Assembly: GCA_027080445.1 (NCBI GenBank)
Contig: JALWRY010000496.1
Span: forward strand, 1 to 33,865
DNA length: 33,865 nt
Source: Thiohalobacter sp.
GTDB lineage: Bacteria > Pseudomonadota > Gammaproteobacteria > DSM-19610
Reading direction: 5' to 3'
Shown here: piece after piece, positions 32,766-33,865 of the stretch
Layout: each line of letters opens with the position of its first letter
How positions within the stretch are numbered: position 1 is the stretch's first letter
Notes under the pieces: generated by a model
The model's input: the letters and a program-made list of their open reading frames with translations, nothing else
The model's database searches: none
What the model was told of the DNA's origin: nothing
Translations under genes and position numbers: made by a program

Positions 32766-33359
32766 CTAGCTGTTCAGCGCGGATTCCACTTCGGCAAACG
32801 TTCGCGCAATACCGATTGTCTCGATCACCCGATCAAGCTGCTTTTCAATCTGGCTGGCTGAAAAGATGCCGCGAATGGCCGGCTTGCCGGTATGCGGATC
32901 CTGGTCCACCACCAAAGCGTGCCGCCGCCCCACTTGCTCCAGCATCGATACGACATCCGCAACACTGGCCTGCATGACGTCCGACAGATCAGTTACTTCG
33001 AGTTCACTGTGCGGCGTCATGATATCGCGCACCATGATTTCTTCATGGCGCAAACTCAGCGCCTCACGAAACTTGATCGGTTTTTCACCCTGTATATCCA
33101 TTGAGGTAATCACCCCGAGCACACGCTTGTCGGAATTCACCACGAGCAGCAGGCGAACACCGGAAGATTTCATGCGCTGCAGGGCCCAGTCGATCGACAT
33201 ATTCGGCTCAATCGTGATCGCAATCTGCTGACGCAAATCCGTCATGACCAGGATCGCCGGTGAGTCCATGCCCACACGTGACGCAAGCTCCTGACTTGGC
33301 TCGAAATAGCCTATTGAAGAGGATACCGGGTGAAGCTTCAGTTCACTGGATTCCGCCAT
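32766..33359 (-). CDS. Two-CBS-domain protein
   Basis: A 197-aa protein consisting of a short N-terminal tail and a CBS pair at about residues 40-105 (ITIEPNMSIDWALQRMKSSG, RVLGVITSMDIQG) and 110-185 (VRDIMTPHSELEVTDLSDVM, RHALVVDQD, IRGIFSASQIEKQL). CBS pairs bind adenine nucleotides and act as energy sensors. No catalytic domain is attached, so it is probably a stand-alone regulator. The target is unknown. Confidence 0.82.
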   Translation of the reverse strand: MAESSELKLHPVSSSIGYFEPSQELASRVGMDSPAILVMTDLRQQIAITIEPNMSIDWALQRMKSSGVRLLLVVNSDKRVLGVITSMDIQGEKPIKFREALSLRHEEIMVRDIMTPHSELEVTDLSDVMQASVADVVSMLEQVGRRHALVVDQDPHTGKPAIRGIFSASQIEKQLDRVIETIGIARTFAEVESALNS

Positions 33360-33451
33360 TGTCCCAATCCCGTCCGACCGTTATAGATTAACGTATAGAC
33401 CAGCGGGGTCGATCCTTCAACATATCCACCCGGGAATAAATCCCGGACAAA

Positions 33452-33483
33452 AAAATACCCGGCCACAAGTGACCGGGTATTTT
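33452..33483 (-). terminator. Intrinsic terminator after the rRNA operon
   Basis: An 11-bp perfect stem (AAAATACCCGG with CCGGGTATTTT) around a 10-base loop, followed on the minus strand by a T-rich run. It lies 8 bases past the 5S 3' end, so it ends the rrn transcript. Confidence 0.85.
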
Positions 33484-33490
33484 GGTATTA

Positions 33491-33609
33491 AAGCCTGGCA
33501 GTGTCCTACTTTCACATGGGAACCCCCACACTATCATCGGCGCAGAGCGGTTTCACTTCCGAGTTCGGGATGGGATCGGGTGGTTCACACTCGCTATGGC
33601 CGCCAGGCA
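33491..33609 (-). rRNA. rrf: 5S rRNA
   Basis: Read on the minus strand it starts TGCCTGGCGGCC and ends with CTGCCAGGC, which pair as helix I. The conserved CCCATCCCGAACTCGGAAGTG lies in the middle. The length of about 119 bases is normal. Confidence 0.95.
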
Positions 33610-33622
33610 AACTGGTTGCCAC

Positions 33623-33692
33623 AAAGGGGACAGATTTATTTCTCCTCTGTCTTCATCATACTGGACAGAAGAGAAATAAATCTGTCCCCTTT
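33623..33692. repeat. 70-bp near-perfect inverted repeat (REP/MITE-like) in the 23S-5S spacer
   Basis: Two 29-base arms (33623-33651 and 33664-33692) are inverse complements with one mismatch, around a 12-base loop. Each arm begins with AAAGGGGACAGATTTATT at its outer end. From memory this motif recurs in many proteobacterial genomes, near IS200-like REP-associated transposases. It would fold in the pre-rRNA. Confidence 0.8.
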
Positions 33693-33765
33693 GAGGCGAA
33701 TAAGGAAAGTTGTTAAGGATTGGTATGTTGCGCTTGAATCAACACCCAGATCGTTTGGGTGTTAT

Positions 33766-33865
33766 ATGGTCAAGCCTCACGGGCAATTAGTACTGGTTAG
33801 CTTCATGCATTACTGCACTTCCACACCCAGCCTATCAACGTCGTAGTCTTCGACGACCCTTCAGG
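33766..33865 (-). rRNA. rrl: 23S rRNA, 3' end only
   Basis: The minus-strand sequence matches the conserved 23S 3' terminus (TACTAATTGCCCGTGAGGCTTGACC) and continues off the right edge. A short AACACCCA/TGGGTGTT stem lies just past the mature end at 33741-33763 and probably belongs to spacer processing. Confidence 0.92.

Overview
The window looks like a gammaproteobacterial chromosome segment. The evidence is the ubiU/ubiV/ubiT genes for O2-independent ubiquinone synthesis, an LpxL-type lipid A acyltransferase, ispG, the birA-coaX-SPOR-tRNA-Thr(TGT) neighbourhood, and 23S/5S rRNA of gammaproteobacterial type. No species can be named from the sequence alone. UbiU/V/T suggest an organism that respires with ubiquinone under low oxygen.

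Layout: (1) 2-2384, the tail of a YhcC-like radical SAM gene followed by overlapping ubiU and ubiV. (2) 2431-5777, on the plus strand, a sialidase-fold (BNR) gene overlapping a two-domain membrane protein that fuses an O-antigen ligase/polymerase-like half to an ELM1/GtrOC1-like glycosyltransferase half. (3) 5769-17069, a ten-gene, tightly packed minus-strand operon: NeuB-family synthase, SDR, aldehyde dehydrogenase, CMP-sugar synthetase, full-length transketolase, two tandem paralogous surface-carbohydrate proteins, sulfotransferase, KdsC-like phosphatase and a GT2 glycosyltransferase. It carries the synthase, phosphatase and CMP-activation steps of ulosonic (sialic-type) acid synthesis. No epimerase, dehydratase or aminotransferase of the Neu5Ac, legionaminic or pseudaminic routes is present in the window. 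Instead it has a transketolase, an ALDH and an SDR, so it may make a different, perhaps non-aminated, 3-deoxy-ulosonic acid. This is the best candidate for an undescribed system here. (4) 17219-21690, lpxL-like, ubiT, a DUF5062-like small gene, ispG, and a HemN paralogue that has lost its radical SAM cysteines.

(5) 21787-29700, an approximately 7.9 kb integrative element in the 3' part of a tRNA-Thr(TGT) gene, bounded by 53-bp direct repeats. It encodes a tyrosine integrase, a 233-aa unknown protein, an excisionase-like protein, a zinc-ribbon microprotein, a TOPRIM/DUF927 primase-helicase, two downstream small proteins (one with a triple Cys motif), and an AT-rich cargo of three small membrane or exported proteins. 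Repeated GTGCGCC sites flank both ends (probable integrase arm sites). Nine-bp GGTAAC-type repeats lie at both ends of the primase-helicase gene.

(6) 29654-33865, tRNA-Thr, a SPOR-domain protein, coaX, birA, a small conserved hypothetical gene, a CBS-domain protein, then the end of an rRNA operon read right to left (23S end, a near-perfect 70-bp hairpin repeat in the spacer, 5S, terminator).

The glycan genes probably work together. Region 3 makes and activates the acid sugar and contributes transferases and a sulfotransferase. Region 2 may polymerise, ligate or trim the product. The divergent lipid A acyltransferase gene suggests an LPS or outer-surface destination. The assignments of substrate and product are inference.
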